A DNA stretch of 64,000 bases from Enterobacter sichuanensis (GCF_002939185.1 NZ_POVL01000003.1:62001-126000); one strand, 5' to 3'; shown: positions 13,439 through 22,628, counted from the stretch's first letter. Notes: generated from the letters alone by a model not told the origin. Numbers and translations are program-made.

Positions 13439-14182
13439 ATGAAAGCACTGTCTGTACTGACGGCAGGCCTGCTGGCCCTTTCCGCCAGCGCCTTCGCGGA
13501 GAGTAAAACCAGCGTCGTACTGGTTCATGGCGCGTTTGCCGACGGCAGCAGCTGGAATAAGGTGATTACCCTGTTGCAGAAACAGCACGCAGAGGTGATT
13601 GCCGTCCAGCTGCCGCTCACCTCGCTAAAAGATGACGTGGCCGCCACGCAGAGAGCCATCGCCCGGGCGCACGGCGACGTGGTGCTGGTGGGCCACTCGT
13701 GGGGCGGCACCGTGATTAGTGAAGCGGGCAACGATGCGCGGGTGAAATCGCTGGTGTATGTGGCGGCGTTCGCGCCGGACTCCGGCCAGTCGACGGCGGA
13801 TCTCGCGGGAAGCGTCCCTGCGCCGCCGGGGAGCGCGGGCATCGCCAAAACGGCGGACGGCTATTTATATCTGCCAACGGAGGCCGTCAGGAAGGACTTC
13901 GCGCCGGATGTAAAGCCGGCTGAACAACAGACCATTGCGGCCACGCAGGGGCCAATTAAGGGCGACGCTTTCGCAGAAAAAGTGACTCACGCCGCGTGGC
14001 ACAACAAACCGAGCTGGTATGTGGTGAGTCAGAATGACCGGATGATTAACCCGGCGCTTGAGCGTGCGATGGCGAAGACGATCCATGCGAAAACCACGGA
14101 GGTGGCGGCGAGCCACGTGTCGATGGTAAGCCAGCCGCAGATCGTTGCCCGGACGATTGAGCAGGCGATTGAAGCAAAGTAA
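13439..14182 (+). CDS. Exported alpha/beta hydrolase
   Basis: 247 residues with a signal peptide (cleavage expected after residue 20, SASAFA-ES), so periplasmic. The alpha/beta-hydrolase fold is visible: oxyanion segment VLVHGAFADGSSW (28-40), nucleophile elbow GHSWGG with Ser87, probable acid Asp200 in SQNDRMINP, and catalytic His226 in ASHVSMVSQP. The size and the HGAFADGSSW motif resemble small esterase/hydroxynitrile-lyase-like hydrolases; the substrate is not known. It follows the DUF6130 gene by 11 bases and is followed by a REP-like palindrome and the convergent iolB. Confidence 0.88.
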   Translation: MKALSVLTAGLLALSASAFAESKTSVVLVHGAFADGSSWNKVITLLQKQHAEVIAVQLPLTSLKDDVAATQRAIARAHGDVVLVGHSWGGTVISEAGNDARVKSLVYVAAFAPDSGQSTADLAGSVPAPPGSAGIAKTADGYLYLPTEAVRKDFAPDVKPAEQQTIAATQGPIKGDAFAEKVTHAAWHNKPSWYVVSQNDRMINPALERAMAKTIHAKTTEVAASHVSMVSQPQIVARTIEQAIEAK

Positions 14183-14199
14183 TTTTTTGCGAATTGTAG

Positions 14200-14225
14200 G
14201 CCGGGTAAGCGCAGCGCCACCCGGC
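14200..14225. repeat. REP-like palindrome between hydrolase and iolB
   Basis: A hairpin with GCCGGGT / ACCCGGC arms. Its inner core AAGCGCAGCGCC is the exact reverse complement of the core at 4144-4155, so this is the same repeat family in opposite orientation. It sits between two convergent genes. Confidence 0.75.
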
Positions 14226-14236
14226 AAAAAACAGCC

Positions 14237-15061
14237 TCAGCGCCCGCCATCCGCGGGATAATCGCGATTAATCCACGCGTGGTCCTCTTCCCAGGTGAAC
14301 ATCCATTTGCGCACCGGCCCGGCCATCACGTTGAGGTAATAGCTGTCATACCCGGCCATCGTCGCCACCGGATGGTAGCCCTTCGGCACCATGACCACAT
14401 CACGGTTGTAGACCGCCATGCACTCATCCAGCGTTCTGTCGTCGGTGTAAACCCGCTGCATGCAGAACCCCTGCCCGGGGTTGAGGCGATGGTAGTAGGT
14501 CTCCTCCAGATACGTCTCCTGCGGCGGGTTATCCGTGTCGTGCTTGTGGCTCGGGTACGAGCTGGTGCAGCCCTCATTGGTCCACACCTCCACCACCAGC
14601 AGACTGTCGGCGGGCTTATCTTCCGGCAGAATATTGTGCACATAGCGCTGGTTATGGCCTTTGCCCCGCGCTTCAGCGTCGATATCCTGCGGCGCAATCA
14701 ACCGTGTCGGGTATGTGCCTTTGCCGGGAGCGGCGCAGACTGCCAGCTCCAGCCTCGTCAGCGCCTTCACCTGCACCGTCTCCTGCGGGGTAACGTAAAC
14801 CGCCCACGGCCTGATGCGCTCGAACGGGCTCATCCGCTCGCCAATGTCGTTAAACTGCGCGGAAGGCGTGCTTATGGAGGCACGCCCGGCGACCAGCACC
14901 AGACAGCGCTCTTCGCTGACGGCGGGCAGCGTCAGCGTCTGCCCCTCCTGCAGCTCATACGCCTCAAAGCCGACATATCCCCAGCCGGCGCGTTCCGGCG
15001 TAACGCACTGGGTGCGCCCCACCGCGTCCGGCTGTTGCCAGCGTGATAGCAAACGTGACAT
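14237..15061 (-). CDS. iolB: 5-deoxy-glucuronate isomerase
   Basis: Converts 5-deoxy-D-glucuronate, the product of IolD, into 5-dehydro-2-deoxy-D-gluconate (DKG). 274 residues, as usual for IolB, with a double cupin fold. The metal-site segment is SSYPSHKHDTDNPPQETYLEE and the following GFCMQRVYTDD and VMVPKGYHPV are characteristic of the family. It is the last gene of the leftward iol operon, 9 bases after iolE, and ends against a REP-like palindrome. GAGGTGACATG at the start supplies the ribosome site. Confidence 0.95.
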   Translation of the reverse strand: MSRLLSRWQQPDAVGRTQCVTPERAGWGYVGFEAYELQEGQTLTLPAVSEERCLVLVAGRASISTPSAQFNDIGERMSPFERIRPWAVYVTPQETVQVKALTRLELAVCAAPGKGTYPTRLIAPQDIDAEARGKGHNQRYVHNILPEDKPADSLLVVEVWTNEGCTSSYPSHKHDTDNPPQETYLEETYYHRLNPGQGFCMQRVYTDDRTLDECMAVYNRDVVMVPKGYHPVATMAGYDSYYLNVMAGPVRKWMFTWEEDHAWINRDYPADGGR

Positions 15062-15070
15062 GTCACCTCC

Positions 15071-15961
15071 TCAGATAAGCCCGGCGTCGCGCGCCAGGCG
15101 GCTCAGGTTGTTATACCCCAGACGGGCGTAGGTCAGCGGGTGGGCAATTGCCGGATCCTGCTCGGCCTCCACCACCAGCCAGCCGTGATAATCCTGCGCC
15201 TTCAGCAGTTGCATAATCGGCGGATAATCCACGCAGCCGTCGCCCGGCACGGTAAATACGCCACTCAGCACCGCGTCGAGGAAACTGGTTTTACGGTTTT
15301 TCACGTCCGCCAGCACGTCGGCGCGCACGTCTTTGCAGTGGACGTGGTTGATGCGCGACGCCCAGCGCTGCGCCACTGCCAGCGGATCGGCCCCGGCAAA
15401 GGTCAGATGACCGGTATCCAGCAGCAATCCGACCTCCGCCCCGGTGTGGGTCATCAGATTGTCCACGTCGTCGGCGGACTCAATCACCGTGCCCATATGG
15501 TGATGGTAGGCAATCTGCACGCCCTGCTGCTGCGTATAGCGGGCAAACTCTGTGAGCTTCTCGCCGTACTCTTTCCAGCGCGCCTGCGGGAAGCGCGGGC
15601 GCAGGTGCACCGGGGTCTGCTGCTCGCCGTGAATACAGCCGCTGACTTCGGCAAAGACCAGCACCTTCGCCCCCAGCTCGCGCAGCAGCGTCAGGTGAGA
15701 CTGCACGGCGGCGATCTCCTCCTCCACACTGCGCTCCAGCAGGCGGCCGGAGTACCAGCCGGAAACCAGCTGCAGGTCATGGTGCTGCAGGATGGGGCCG
15801 AGCAGGCGCGCTTCGCGCGGGAATTTATTGCCCAGCTCGAACCCGGCAAAACCGGCCTCTTTTCCCTCGCTCAGACAGGTTTCCAGCGGCGTCTCCGCGC
15901 CGAGGGAAGGCAGATCGTCATTCGTCCACGTCAGCGGGTTAATGCCCAGTTGTACACTCAT
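15071..15961 (-). CDS. iolE: Myo-inosose-2 dehydratase
   Basis: Dehydrates 2-keto-myo-inositol to 3D-(3,5/4)-trihydroxycyclohexane-1,2-dione, the second step of inositol breakdown. About 296 residues; a xylose-isomerase-like TIM barrel with the motifs LGINPLTWTNDDLP, FAGFELGNKFP, AYHHHMGTVIE, LLLDTGHLTFAG and INHVHCKDVR that supply metal-binding residues. The start MSVQLGINPL at 15961 is chosen because GGAG is correctly spaced from it; an ATG four codons upstream overlaps the iolC stop (TAATG) and may couple translation. It lies between iolC and iolB. Confidence 0.95.
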   Translation of the reverse strand: MSVQLGINPLTWTNDDLPSLGAETPLETCLSEGKEAGFAGFELGNKFPREARLLGPILQHHDLQLVSGWYSGRLLERSVEEEIAAVQSHLTLLRELGAKVLVFAEVSGCIHGEQQTPVHLRPRFPQARWKEYGEKLTEFARYTQQQGVQIAYHHHMGTVIESADDVDNLMTHTGAEVGLLLDTGHLTFAGADPLAVAQRWASRINHVHCKDVRADVLADVKNRKTSFLDAVLSGVFTVPGDGCVDYPPIMQLLKAQDYHGWLVVEAEQDPAIAHPLTYARLGYNNLSRLARDAGLI

Positions 15962-15972
15962 TGTCGTCTCCA

Positions 15973-17877
15973 TTATGCGTGTCCGCGCTCGCGCCACCAG
16001 GCGATAAGCTGCAGGTAGTTGTCCCGGATGCGCGCCACCAGCTGCGCATCGTCAATATCGTGTTTCAGCCACGCGCGGGAGGCATCGCCAAACAGCGTGC
16101 GTCCCACGGCAAACCCTTTCACCAGCGCCTGTCCCGCTGCGGCTTTGAAGTCAGCGCGCAGCTGTTCTGCCGGGGCATCCAGCCCGAGGATCACCACCCC
16201 GCGGCAGTGCGGGTCCCGGCGCGCGATAATCTCGCTCAGCGCCGTCCAGCCGTCGGCGGAGAGCGGCGGCAGCTTCCACCAGTCCGGGTAAATGCCGAGG
16301 TTATAGAAGCGGGAGATGGCGCGCAGGTAGAGTTCATCGCTACGCGGCATGCTGGCCGGAAGAATCACCTCCAGCAGCAGCTCATGCCCGGACTGGCAGC
16401 AGGCGTGGTACACCTCGGCGATTTTCTGCTCCTGCTCCAGGCGCAGGCCGTGAGCGTCTTCCGGATGGAAGAAGACCAGGCACTTCACCACGTGCTCCTG
16501 GGGCCAGCTGATAAGCTGGGTGCCGATGTTGCCGTGTTCCATCTCCAGCGGACGCGAGCCGGGCAGCTCAATGGGGCGGCCAATCCACCACCCTTCACCG
16601 GTAATGGCGTTCAGCGCGTCCTGACCAAAGGTGCCGTCGCACAGCAGACCGGCTTTGCCCTCCAGCCCGGCACGACTTGCCGCCTCGCGGCTGGCCTGCA
16701 GGATCAACTGCTTCAGCGCCGGAATGCGCCCGATCGACGCGCCGCACTGCAGCGCCATGTCCTCCAGCTGGCTGCGGTGGTCGAAGGCCATTACACACAG
16801 CTCCGGCCATTCCCGGCGGCGGGTGGTGACCCGGTGGAGATGGTTAAGACGCGGGTCAAGATCCGGGCGCGGCACCCTTGCGGCGCGCGAGAGATAATCA
16901 TCCAGCTCGATTTTGCTCGGCATCGCCGGGGCACAGCCGTGGCGCGACACCACCAGCGCGCCGCAGGCGTTGGCGTAACGGCACGCCTGCTCCCAGCCCT
17001 CGTCGTTGAGGTAGCCGCGCAGCAGACCAGACATAAACGCGTCTCCCGCGCCGAGGACGTTCAGCACCTCCACGCGCACGCCGGTCACCGTCAGGCCGTC
17101 GTCCAGACGGGGCGGAATGGCGCCGGTATAGACCGAACACCCCAGCGCGCCGCGCTTGCAGACCAGCGTTGCCTGACTCACGGCACGCACCTGCCCCAGC
17201 GCCTGCAGGGTATCCGTACTGCCGCCGGCAATGTGAAACTCCTCTTCGGTGCCAACAATAACGTCGAAGAGGTGCAGTACCTCCTGCAGCTCACGGGTGA
17301 CCTTATCGGCGGCGATAAAGCGCGTTTCGCCGTCGCCTAAGGAGGTCAGCCCCCACAGCACCGGACGGTAGTCGATGTCCAGCACCGTGCGTACGCCGTG
17401 ACGGCGGGCATAGCCCAGCGCCGTCAGCACCGCCTCGCGGGTCTGCGGGTGAGAAAGATGAGTCCCGGTGATGGCAAGACACCGTGCGGAGGCAATGTAG
17501 CTTTCGTCCACATCGCTGGCCGTAATGGCCATATCCGCGCAGTTATCGCGATAAAAAATCAGAGGAAAGGTGTCCCGGTCTTTAATGCCGAGTAGCACCA
17601 GCGCCGTAAGGCGTTCTTTGTCGGTAATCAGATGGCTGGTATCGCAGCCCACCTGGTTTAACTCTTCCCGCAGGAAGCGGCCCATATGCTCATCGCCGAC
17701 GCGCGCCAGCATCGACGAGCGCAGGCCCTGACGTGCGGTGCCGTACGCCACGTTGCCGGACGAGCCGCCGAGGTATTTGGCGAAGCTCGAGACATCCTCC
17801 AGACGGGCACCAATCTGCTGGCTGTAGAGGTCTACCGCCACGCGGCCCATGCATATCACATCAAACTGCTTTTCCAC
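15973..17877 (-). CDS. iolC: Fused 5-dehydro-2-deoxygluconokinase / DUF2090 aldolase
   Basis: 634 residues in two parts. Residues 1 to about 325 are a PfkB-type kinase (start VICMGRVAVDLYSQQIG, C-terminal signature NVLGAGDAFMSGLLRGYL with the catalytic Asp) that phosphorylates DKG. Residues from about 340 to the end are a DUF2090 domain (ELCVMAFDHRSQLEDMA, LCDGTFGQDALN, RGVVILGLDAP, GFAVGRTLFGDASRAWL), an aldolase-type barrel. No separate iolJ aldolase gene is in the cluster, so the C-terminal half probably cleaves the phosphorylated product into dihydroxyacetone phosphate and malonate semialdehyde. It follows the oxidoreductase at 17890 by 12 bases. Confidence 0.93.
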   Translation of the reverse strand: MEKQFDVICMGRVAVDLYSQQIGARLEDVSSFAKYLGGSSGNVAYGTARQGLRSSMLARVGDEHMGRFLREELNQVGCDTSHLITDKERLTALVLLGIKDRDTFPLIFYRDNCADMAITASDVDESYIASARCLAITGTHLSHPQTREAVLTALGYARRHGVRTVLDIDYRPVLWGLTSLGDGETRFIAADKVTRELQEVLHLFDVIVGTEEEFHIAGGSTDTLQALGQVRAVSQATLVCKRGALGCSVYTGAIPPRLDDGLTVTGVRVEVLNVLGAGDAFMSGLLRGYLNDEGWEQACRYANACGALVVSRHGCAPAMPSKIELDDYLSRAARVPRPDLDPRLNHLHRVTTRRREWPELCVMAFDHRSQLEDMALQCGASIGRIPALKQLILQASREAASRAGLEGKAGLLCDGTFGQDALNAITGEGWWIGRPIELPGSRPLEMEHGNIGTQLISWPQEHVVKCLVFFHPEDAHGLRLEQEQKIAEVYHACCQSGHELLLEVILPASMPRSDELYLRAISRFYNLGIYPDWWKLPPLSADGWTALSEIIARRDPHCRGVVILGLDAPAEQLRADFKAAAGQALVKGFAVGRTLFGDASRAWLKHDIDDAQLVARIRDNYLQLIAWWRERGHA

Positions 17878-17889
17878 GTTGATACCTCA

Positions 17890-19023
17890 TCAGACAATGT
17901 CGTTCACGTTCAGCCAGCGGCCCTGCAGGTGTGAGAGCGCAATCGCGTCCAGCACGCGCGACACCTTCCAGCCCTCTTCGAAGTCCGGCCACATCGGCGC
18001 GTCGGCGGCTATCCCGTCCACCAGGTCGCGCACCTCCACCGTTTTTTGATCGTTAAAGCCAATCCCGTGGCCCGCCCCCATGCAGAACGCGCCATAGTCC
18101 GGGTGTGCGGGGCCGACGAGCAGGGTGCGGAACCCCTGACGGTTCACCGGATCGTCATGCAGATAGAGCTTCAGCTCCGCCATGCGCTCCTGGGTGAAAC
18201 TGATGGCACCTTTCGTCCCGGTGATCACATATGAGAGCCCCATCTTGCGCCCGCAGGCGACGCGGGAGGTCTCAATAACGCCCTGTGCCCCGCCCGCGAA
18301 GCGCACCATCGCGTGGGCCTGATCCTCATTTTCCACGGCGATCATCTCCGACGAACCGGCTTTCGCCGGGCGTTCCGGAACCACGATTTTTAAATCACCG
18401 CAAACCTGCTCAATCTCCCCCACCAGGTACTGGGCCATGTTGACGATATGCGCCGCGAGGTCGCCCAGCGCCCCCAGCCCGGCGGTCTCTTTGAAGCAGT
18501 GCCAGTGGATCGGCGAAAGCGGGTCGGCCATATAGTCTTCGTTGTGGGTACCGTAGAAGTGGATCACTTCGCCAATCTCGCCGCGGGCGATAATCTCTTT
18601 CGCCAGCTGCGCCGTCGGGTTTTTCATGTAGTTGAACCCCACCAGCGTTTTCACCCCTGCCCGCTTCGCGGCGTCGACCATCTCGCGCGCGTCGTGGGCG
18701 TTGAGCGCCAGCGGCTTTTCCGAGTAGACGTGCTTGCCGTGGCGGATCGCCTCCAGCGCCATCTCTTTATGCAGGTGGTTGGGGGAACAAATATCCACCA
18801 CGTCAATGGCCGGGTCGGCCACCAGCGCCCGCCAGTCTCCGGTTGAGCGGTTGAAACCAAACGCCTGGGCGCGCGCTGCCGCCAGCTCCGGCGTGACTTC
18901 CGCCACCATCTCGCGCACCAGCCTGCCGCGCAGGTTGAACACCGTCGGGGCCTGGGCATAGGCGATGGCGTGCGCCTTGCCGATATACCCGGTGCCAATC
19001 AATCCAATACGAACCTCTTTCAT
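17890..19023 (-). CDS. Gfo/Idh/MocA family dehydrogenase in the iol operon
   Basis: About 377 residues. The N-terminal Rossmann domain binds NAD(P) (RIGLIGTGYIGKAHAIAYAQ), the family motif is HVYSEKPLALN, and the C-terminal part is the usual alpha/beta substrate domain with a GDLAAHIVNMAQYLVG helix. It is a second dehydrogenase beside iolG, so it probably acts on another inositol stereoisomer (scyllo- or chiro-inositol) or on an inosose; which one cannot be told. The start at 19023 (MKEVRIG) has GAGGATCACG upstream and is preferred to an ATG four codons earlier. It is 8 bases after the permease gene. Confidence 0.9.
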   Translation of the reverse strand: MKEVRIGLIGTGYIGKAHAIAYAQAPTVFNLRGRLVREMVAEVTPELAAARAQAFGFNRSTGDWRALVADPAIDVVDICSPNHLHKEMALEAIRHGKHVYSEKPLALNAHDAREMVDAAKRAGVKTLVGFNYMKNPTAQLAKEIIARGEIGEVIHFYGTHNEDYMADPLSPIHWHCFKETAGLGALGDLAAHIVNMAQYLVGEIEQVCGDLKIVVPERPAKAGSSEMIAVENEDQAHAMVRFAGGAQGVIETSRVACGRKMGLSYVITGTKGAISFTQERMAELKLYLHDDPVNRQGFRTLLVGPAHPDYGAFCMGAGHGIGFNDQKTVEVRDLVDGIAADAPMWPDFEEGWKVSRVLDAIALSHLQGRWLNVNDIV

Positions 19024-19031
19024 CGTGATCC

Positions 19032-20060
19032 TCACAGTGCGCCGCGACGGCTCTTGGCGTAGGTGTCAAACGCCACCGCCAGAACGATAATTAATCCGGT
19101 GATAATCTGCTGGTAGTAGGCCGAGACGTTCATCAGCACCAGGCCGTTAATCAGAATGCCCATAATGATGGAGCCGATAATGGTGCCGCCGATGCGCCCG
19201 TAGCCGCCCATCAGCGAGGTGCCGCCAATCACCACCGAGGCGATGACGCGCAGCTCGAAGGAGATCCCGGCCACCGCCTCGGCGCTCCCCAGACGCGCGC
19301 TGAGGATGAAGCCCGCCAGCCCCGCCAGACAGCCAATCAGCACGTAGACGCTGACCAGCACGCGCCTGACGTTCACCCCCGCCAGGCGCGCTGCCTCCGG
19401 GTTGCCGCCAATGGCGTAGACGAAGCGACCCCAGCGGGTTTTATGCAGCGCCAGATAGCCGCCGACGGCGACGATGGCAAAAATCCAGATTGGAATAGAG
19501 ATGCCGAGCAGCTCCCCGCGTCCCCACCAGCGGTAGCCCTGATCGAAACCAGCGATCGGCGCGCCGTCGTTAATCACCAGCGTCAGGCCGCGCCAGATGG
19601 TCATCCCGCCGAGGGTGACGATGAACGGCGGCAGGCGCAGGCGGGTGACGCCCAGACCGTGCAGGAAGCCAATCGCCGTGCCCATGGCCAGGCAGATCCC
19701 AAGGCCAATCAGCCAGCTCATGCCGCCCCAGGCATTCGGATCAACGGTGGTGAAGTTGTCGCCCTTAATCACGTAGGCCGCGGTCATGGCGCACACCGCC
19801 AGAATGGAGCCGACGGAGAGGTCGATCCCGGCGGTGAGGATGACGAAGGTCATCCCCACTGCCATGATCCCGTAGATGGAGACTTCGGTCAGAATGTTGA
19901 AAATATTGCGTTCAGAGAAAAAATTGCTGTTCTGCGACTGGAAGAAGATCAGCAGCAGGATCATGAAAATCAGCACCCCAAAGCGCTCGAAGAAGGCGAT
20001 GGGATCGATGCGTCCGGCACGTTTAACCGGGACCTGCGTTTTAGAAATCATCTGCGTCAT
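19032..20060 (-). CDS. Sugar ABC transporter permease (inositol importer)
   Basis: 342-residue polytopic protein of the RbsC/AraH family, about ten membrane helices. The RbsC-type segments FFSERNIFNILTEVSIYGIMAVGMTFVILTAGIDLSVGS, AIGGNPEAARLAGV and VIGGTSLMGGYGRIGG are all recognisable (quoted in part). It forms the channel of a ribose-type importer with the ATPase (upstream) and binding protein. Its place inside the iol operon makes myo-inositol the likely substrate; this is inferred from context. The residues before helix 1 form a cytoplasmic tail. Confidence 0.93.
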   Translation of the reverse strand: MTQMISKTQVPVKRAGRIDPIAFFERFGVLIFMILLLIFFQSQNSNFFSERNIFNILTEVSIYGIMAVGMTFVILTAGIDLSVGSILAVCAMTAAYVIKGDNFTTVDPNAWGGMSWLIGLGICLAMGTAIGFLHGLGVTRLRLPPFIVTLGGMTIWRGLTLVINDGAPIAGFDQGYRWWGRGELLGISIPIWIFAIVAVGGYLALHKTRWGRFVYAIGGNPEAARLAGVNVRRVLVSVYVLIGCLAGLAGFILSARLGSAEAVAGISFELRVIASVVIGGTSLMGGYGRIGGTIIGSIIMGILINGLVLMNVSAYYQQIITGLIIVLAVAFDTYAKSRRGAL

Positions 20061-20071
20061 GAGTTACTCCG

Positions 20072-21619
20072 TTATGCCGCGTTCAGGGCGTTGTGGTTGA
20101 TGGCCATCATCGTCATCAGCCGCTCTTCGTTGGCCTCATCGCCGTGGATCTCGCCGGTGACCCGGCCTTCACTCAGGGTGATGATCCGGTCGGAAACCGC
20201 CATCACTTCAGGCAGATCGGAGGAGATCACGATCACCGCCACGCCCTTTTTCGCCATGTCAAACAGCACCTGGTGCACTTCTGATTTGGTTCCCACGTCA
20301 ATGCCGCGCGTCGGCTCATCAACGATCAGCACCCGCGGGTTGAGCGCCATGCAGCGCGCGAGGATCACTTTTTGCTGGTTACCGCCGGAGAGCTTGCGCA
20401 CCTCCTGCGCGCTGTTGACCATTTTGATCTGCAGCGCCTGGCGGTAGGACTCAATCAGATCGTCCTCTTTGCGCGTGTTCACGAACCAGCGCCAGTGCAG
20501 CAGCGAGGAGAGGCAGGAGAGCGACAGGTTGTCGCGAATCGACAGCCCCAGCACCGCCCCCTCTTTTTTACGGTCTTCCGGTACCAGCGCCACGCCCTGC
20601 TCGAGGGCATACAGCGGGTCGCGCGGCTGGTACGGCACGCCGTCCAGCTCAAAGCTGCCTGAGGTAAAGGCATCTGCACCAAACAGGCAGCGCGCCACTT
20701 CAGTGCGCCCGGCGCCCACCAGCCCGGCAATGCCTAACACCTCCCCGGCGTGGACGTGGAAGCTGATGTCGTGCAGGGCGATGCCGTGCGGATCCAGCGG
20801 CGGCTTTTCACGGCTCAGCCCCTTCACCGCCAGGCGAACGGGTTTGTCCTCATGGTGGGTTTCGCTGGCGGGACGACGGTTAAAGGCCACATCGCGCCCG
20901 ACCATCAGGCGGATCAGCTGTTCGACGTTGGTCTCGGCCACCGCGCCGGTGCCGGTGAAGCGGCCGTCCTGGAAAACGGTGAAGCGATCGCAAAGCTGGA
21001 ACACTTCGTGCAGACGGTGGGTGACATAGATAATGCTCACGCCACGGGTTTTAAGCTCCCGCACCACGCGGTGCAGGCTTTCCACCTCGCTGTCGCTCAG
21101 CGCGGCGGACGGTTCGTCCATAATAATTAAGCGGGCGTTGAGGGTCAGCGCCCGGGCGATCTCCACCATTTGCTGCTGCGCCACGCTCAGACGGGCGACG
21201 GGCGTGGTCGGGGCGACGTTCAGCTGCAGGTAATCGAGAATGACCTGCGCCTCCTGGTTCACCGCCTTTTCGTCAACGATCAGGTTACGCTTGCGCGGCT
21301 CGCGCCCGAGAAACATGTTTTCCGCGACGGTCATATTGGGCAGCAGGTTGAATTCCTGATAGATAGTGATAATGCCCTTGTTCTGGCGCTCCACCGGGGA
21401 GTCATCCACCGGCAACGTTTCGCCGTTAAACCAGATTTCCCCGCGGGTTTGCGGCTGCGCGCCCGCAAGCGCTTTCAGCAGCGTCGATTTTCCCGCCCCG
21501 TTTTCCCCCAGCAGGGCGTGAATTTCTCCGCTGCCGACGGTCAGCTGGGCGCTGCTCAGCGCCCAGACGCCGGAAAAGCTTTTTGCCAGGTCGGTCACTT
21601 TCAGTAAGGGTTGCGACAT
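20072..21619 (-). CDS. Sugar ABC transporter ATP-binding protein (tandem, RbsA type)
   Basis: About 515 residues with two fused ABC domains. The first has the intact Walker A GENGAGKST, signature LSVAQQQMVEIARA and Walker B LIIMDEP. The second has the degenerate Walker A GLVGAGRTE typical of this class, signature LSGGNQQKVILARC and Walker B VLIVDEPTRGID. It energises the inositol importer with the permease downstream. The start MSQPLLKVTDLAKSF at 21619 has a GGAG-rich ribosome site; a longer frame opening at 21637 is less likely. Gaps of 11 and 48 bases to its neighbours fit a single operon. Confidence 0.94.
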   Translation of the reverse strand: MSQPLLKVTDLAKSFSGVWALSSAQLTVGSGEIHALLGENGAGKSTLLKALAGAQPQTRGEIWFNGETLPVDDSPVERQNKGIITIYQEFNLLPNMTVAENMFLGREPRKRNLIVDEKAVNQEAQVILDYLQLNVAPTTPVARLSVAQQQMVEIARALTLNARLIIMDEPSAALSDSEVESLHRVVRELKTRGVSIIYVTHRLHEVFQLCDRFTVFQDGRFTGTGAVAETNVEQLIRLMVGRDVAFNRRPASETHHEDKPVRLAVKGLSREKPPLDPHGIALHDISFHVHAGEVLGIAGLVGAGRTEVARCLFGADAFTSGSFELDGVPYQPRDPLYALEQGVALVPEDRKKEGAVLGLSIRDNLSLSCLSSLLHWRWFVNTRKEDDLIESYRQALQIKMVNSAQEVRKLSGGNQQKVILARCMALNPRVLIVDEPTRGIDVGTKSEVHQVLFDMAKKGVAVIVISSDLPEVMAVSDRIITLSEGRVTGEIHGDEANEERLMTMMAINHNALNAA

Positions 21620-21667
21620 CGGTCTGCTCCTCCTCATGATGAGCCGCCAGAGGCGGCTCGGGACATA

Positions 21668-22597
21668 TTAGTTACCGGCCTCACCGATCCGCTCAGCCTG
21701 CTGCAGGTTCTCTTTGGTGATCAGCGTCGGTGGGTAGTCAGCCCCGGTGATGGCTTTCTTCTCACGCACGTTGGCCACCAGCTGGCTCATCGCCGTCTGC
21801 ACCGCAAAACCCGGACGCTGATCCGCCGTTACCGCCAGCCAGCCGTCGCGCACGCGGGCCAGCGCTTCCGGCACCGCGTCAAAGCCGGTGACCAGAATTT
21901 CGCCCGGCTTCACACCCTGGCTCTGCAGGGCTTCGATCGCCCCCAGCGCCATATCGTCATTGGCGGAGAGGATCACCTGCGGGCGTTTCGGCAGCGAAGG
22001 CAGGACGCTTTCAACGATGCGCATCCCTTCTGAACGCATCCAGTTGCCGGTCTGATCGGCGACGATCTTGTACTTATCCCCGCCCGCCTTCAGGCTGTCG
22101 CGGATCCCTTTGGTGCGTTCAATGTTGGAGGAGGAGCCCGGCTGACCGGTCAGCAGAATGATCTCCGCGCCGTCGGGGAATTTGGTTTTCACAAAATCGC
22201 CAATCGCCTGGCCACCCTTGTAGTTGTTGGCGCCGAAGTGCGGCACTTTTTTCTGGCTGTCGACGGAGCGGTCAAGGGTGACGACCGGCAGCTTCGCATC
22301 CTGAATTTCATCCACCGCGCTTGAGACCGCGTTGACGTCATTCGGGGAGACGATAAAGCCCTGCGCCCCGCGGGTGATGGCGTTTTCCAGGTTAGCTACC
22401 TGTTTTGGCGAGCTGCCCTGGCCGTCCAGCACCTGAAGCTTCACCCCCATCTCTTTTGCGGCTTTCACCGCCGTGCGCTGCATGTGAACTTCAAACGGCA
22501 TGGCCAGGTTTGGGGTACTGAAAACAATTTGCTCGTTTTCGGCGAAGGCGGCCCCGGATGTCATGGCGATGAGGGCGGCTACGATCAGTTTTTTCAT
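21668..22597 (-). CDS. Periplasmic sugar-binding protein of the inositol ABC importer
   Basis: 309 residues; signal peptide MKKLIVAALIAMTSGAAFA with cleavage expected after residue 19. The mature protein is a ribose-binding-like type I periplasmic receptor: VFSTPNLAMPFEVHMQRTAV, GFIVSPNDVNAVSSAVDEI, VVTLDRSVDS, LTGQPGSSSNIERTKG, VILSANDDMALGAIEAL and ILVTGFDAVPEAL form the usual ligand-site loops. The start at 22597 is chosen for the signal peptide; the reading frame is open further upstream inside iolG but that is not the gene. It is the first transport gene after iolG (31 bases). Confidence 0.94.
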   Translation of the reverse strand: MKKLIVAALIAMTSGAAFAENEQIVFSTPNLAMPFEVHMQRTAVKAAKEMGVKLQVLDGQGSSPKQVANLENAITRGAQGFIVSPNDVNAVSSAVDEIQDAKLPVVTLDRSVDSQKKVPHFGANNYKGGQAIGDFVKTKFPDGAEIILLTGQPGSSSNIERTKGIRDSLKAGGDKYKIVADQTGNWMRSEGMRIVESVLPSLPKRPQVILSANDDMALGAIEALQSQGVKPGEILVTGFDAVPEALARVRDGWLAVTADQRPGFAVQTAMSQLVANVREKKAITGADYPPTLITKENLQQAERIGEAGN

Positions 22598-22628
22598 TAT
22601 TATGTCTCTCTGTGTAGGGTGGTTGTGT

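Noticed and set aside
15961-17340. 459-codon plus-strand frame opposite iolC
   Set aside because: Reverse-frame shadow of a G+C-rich gene; no family resemblance.
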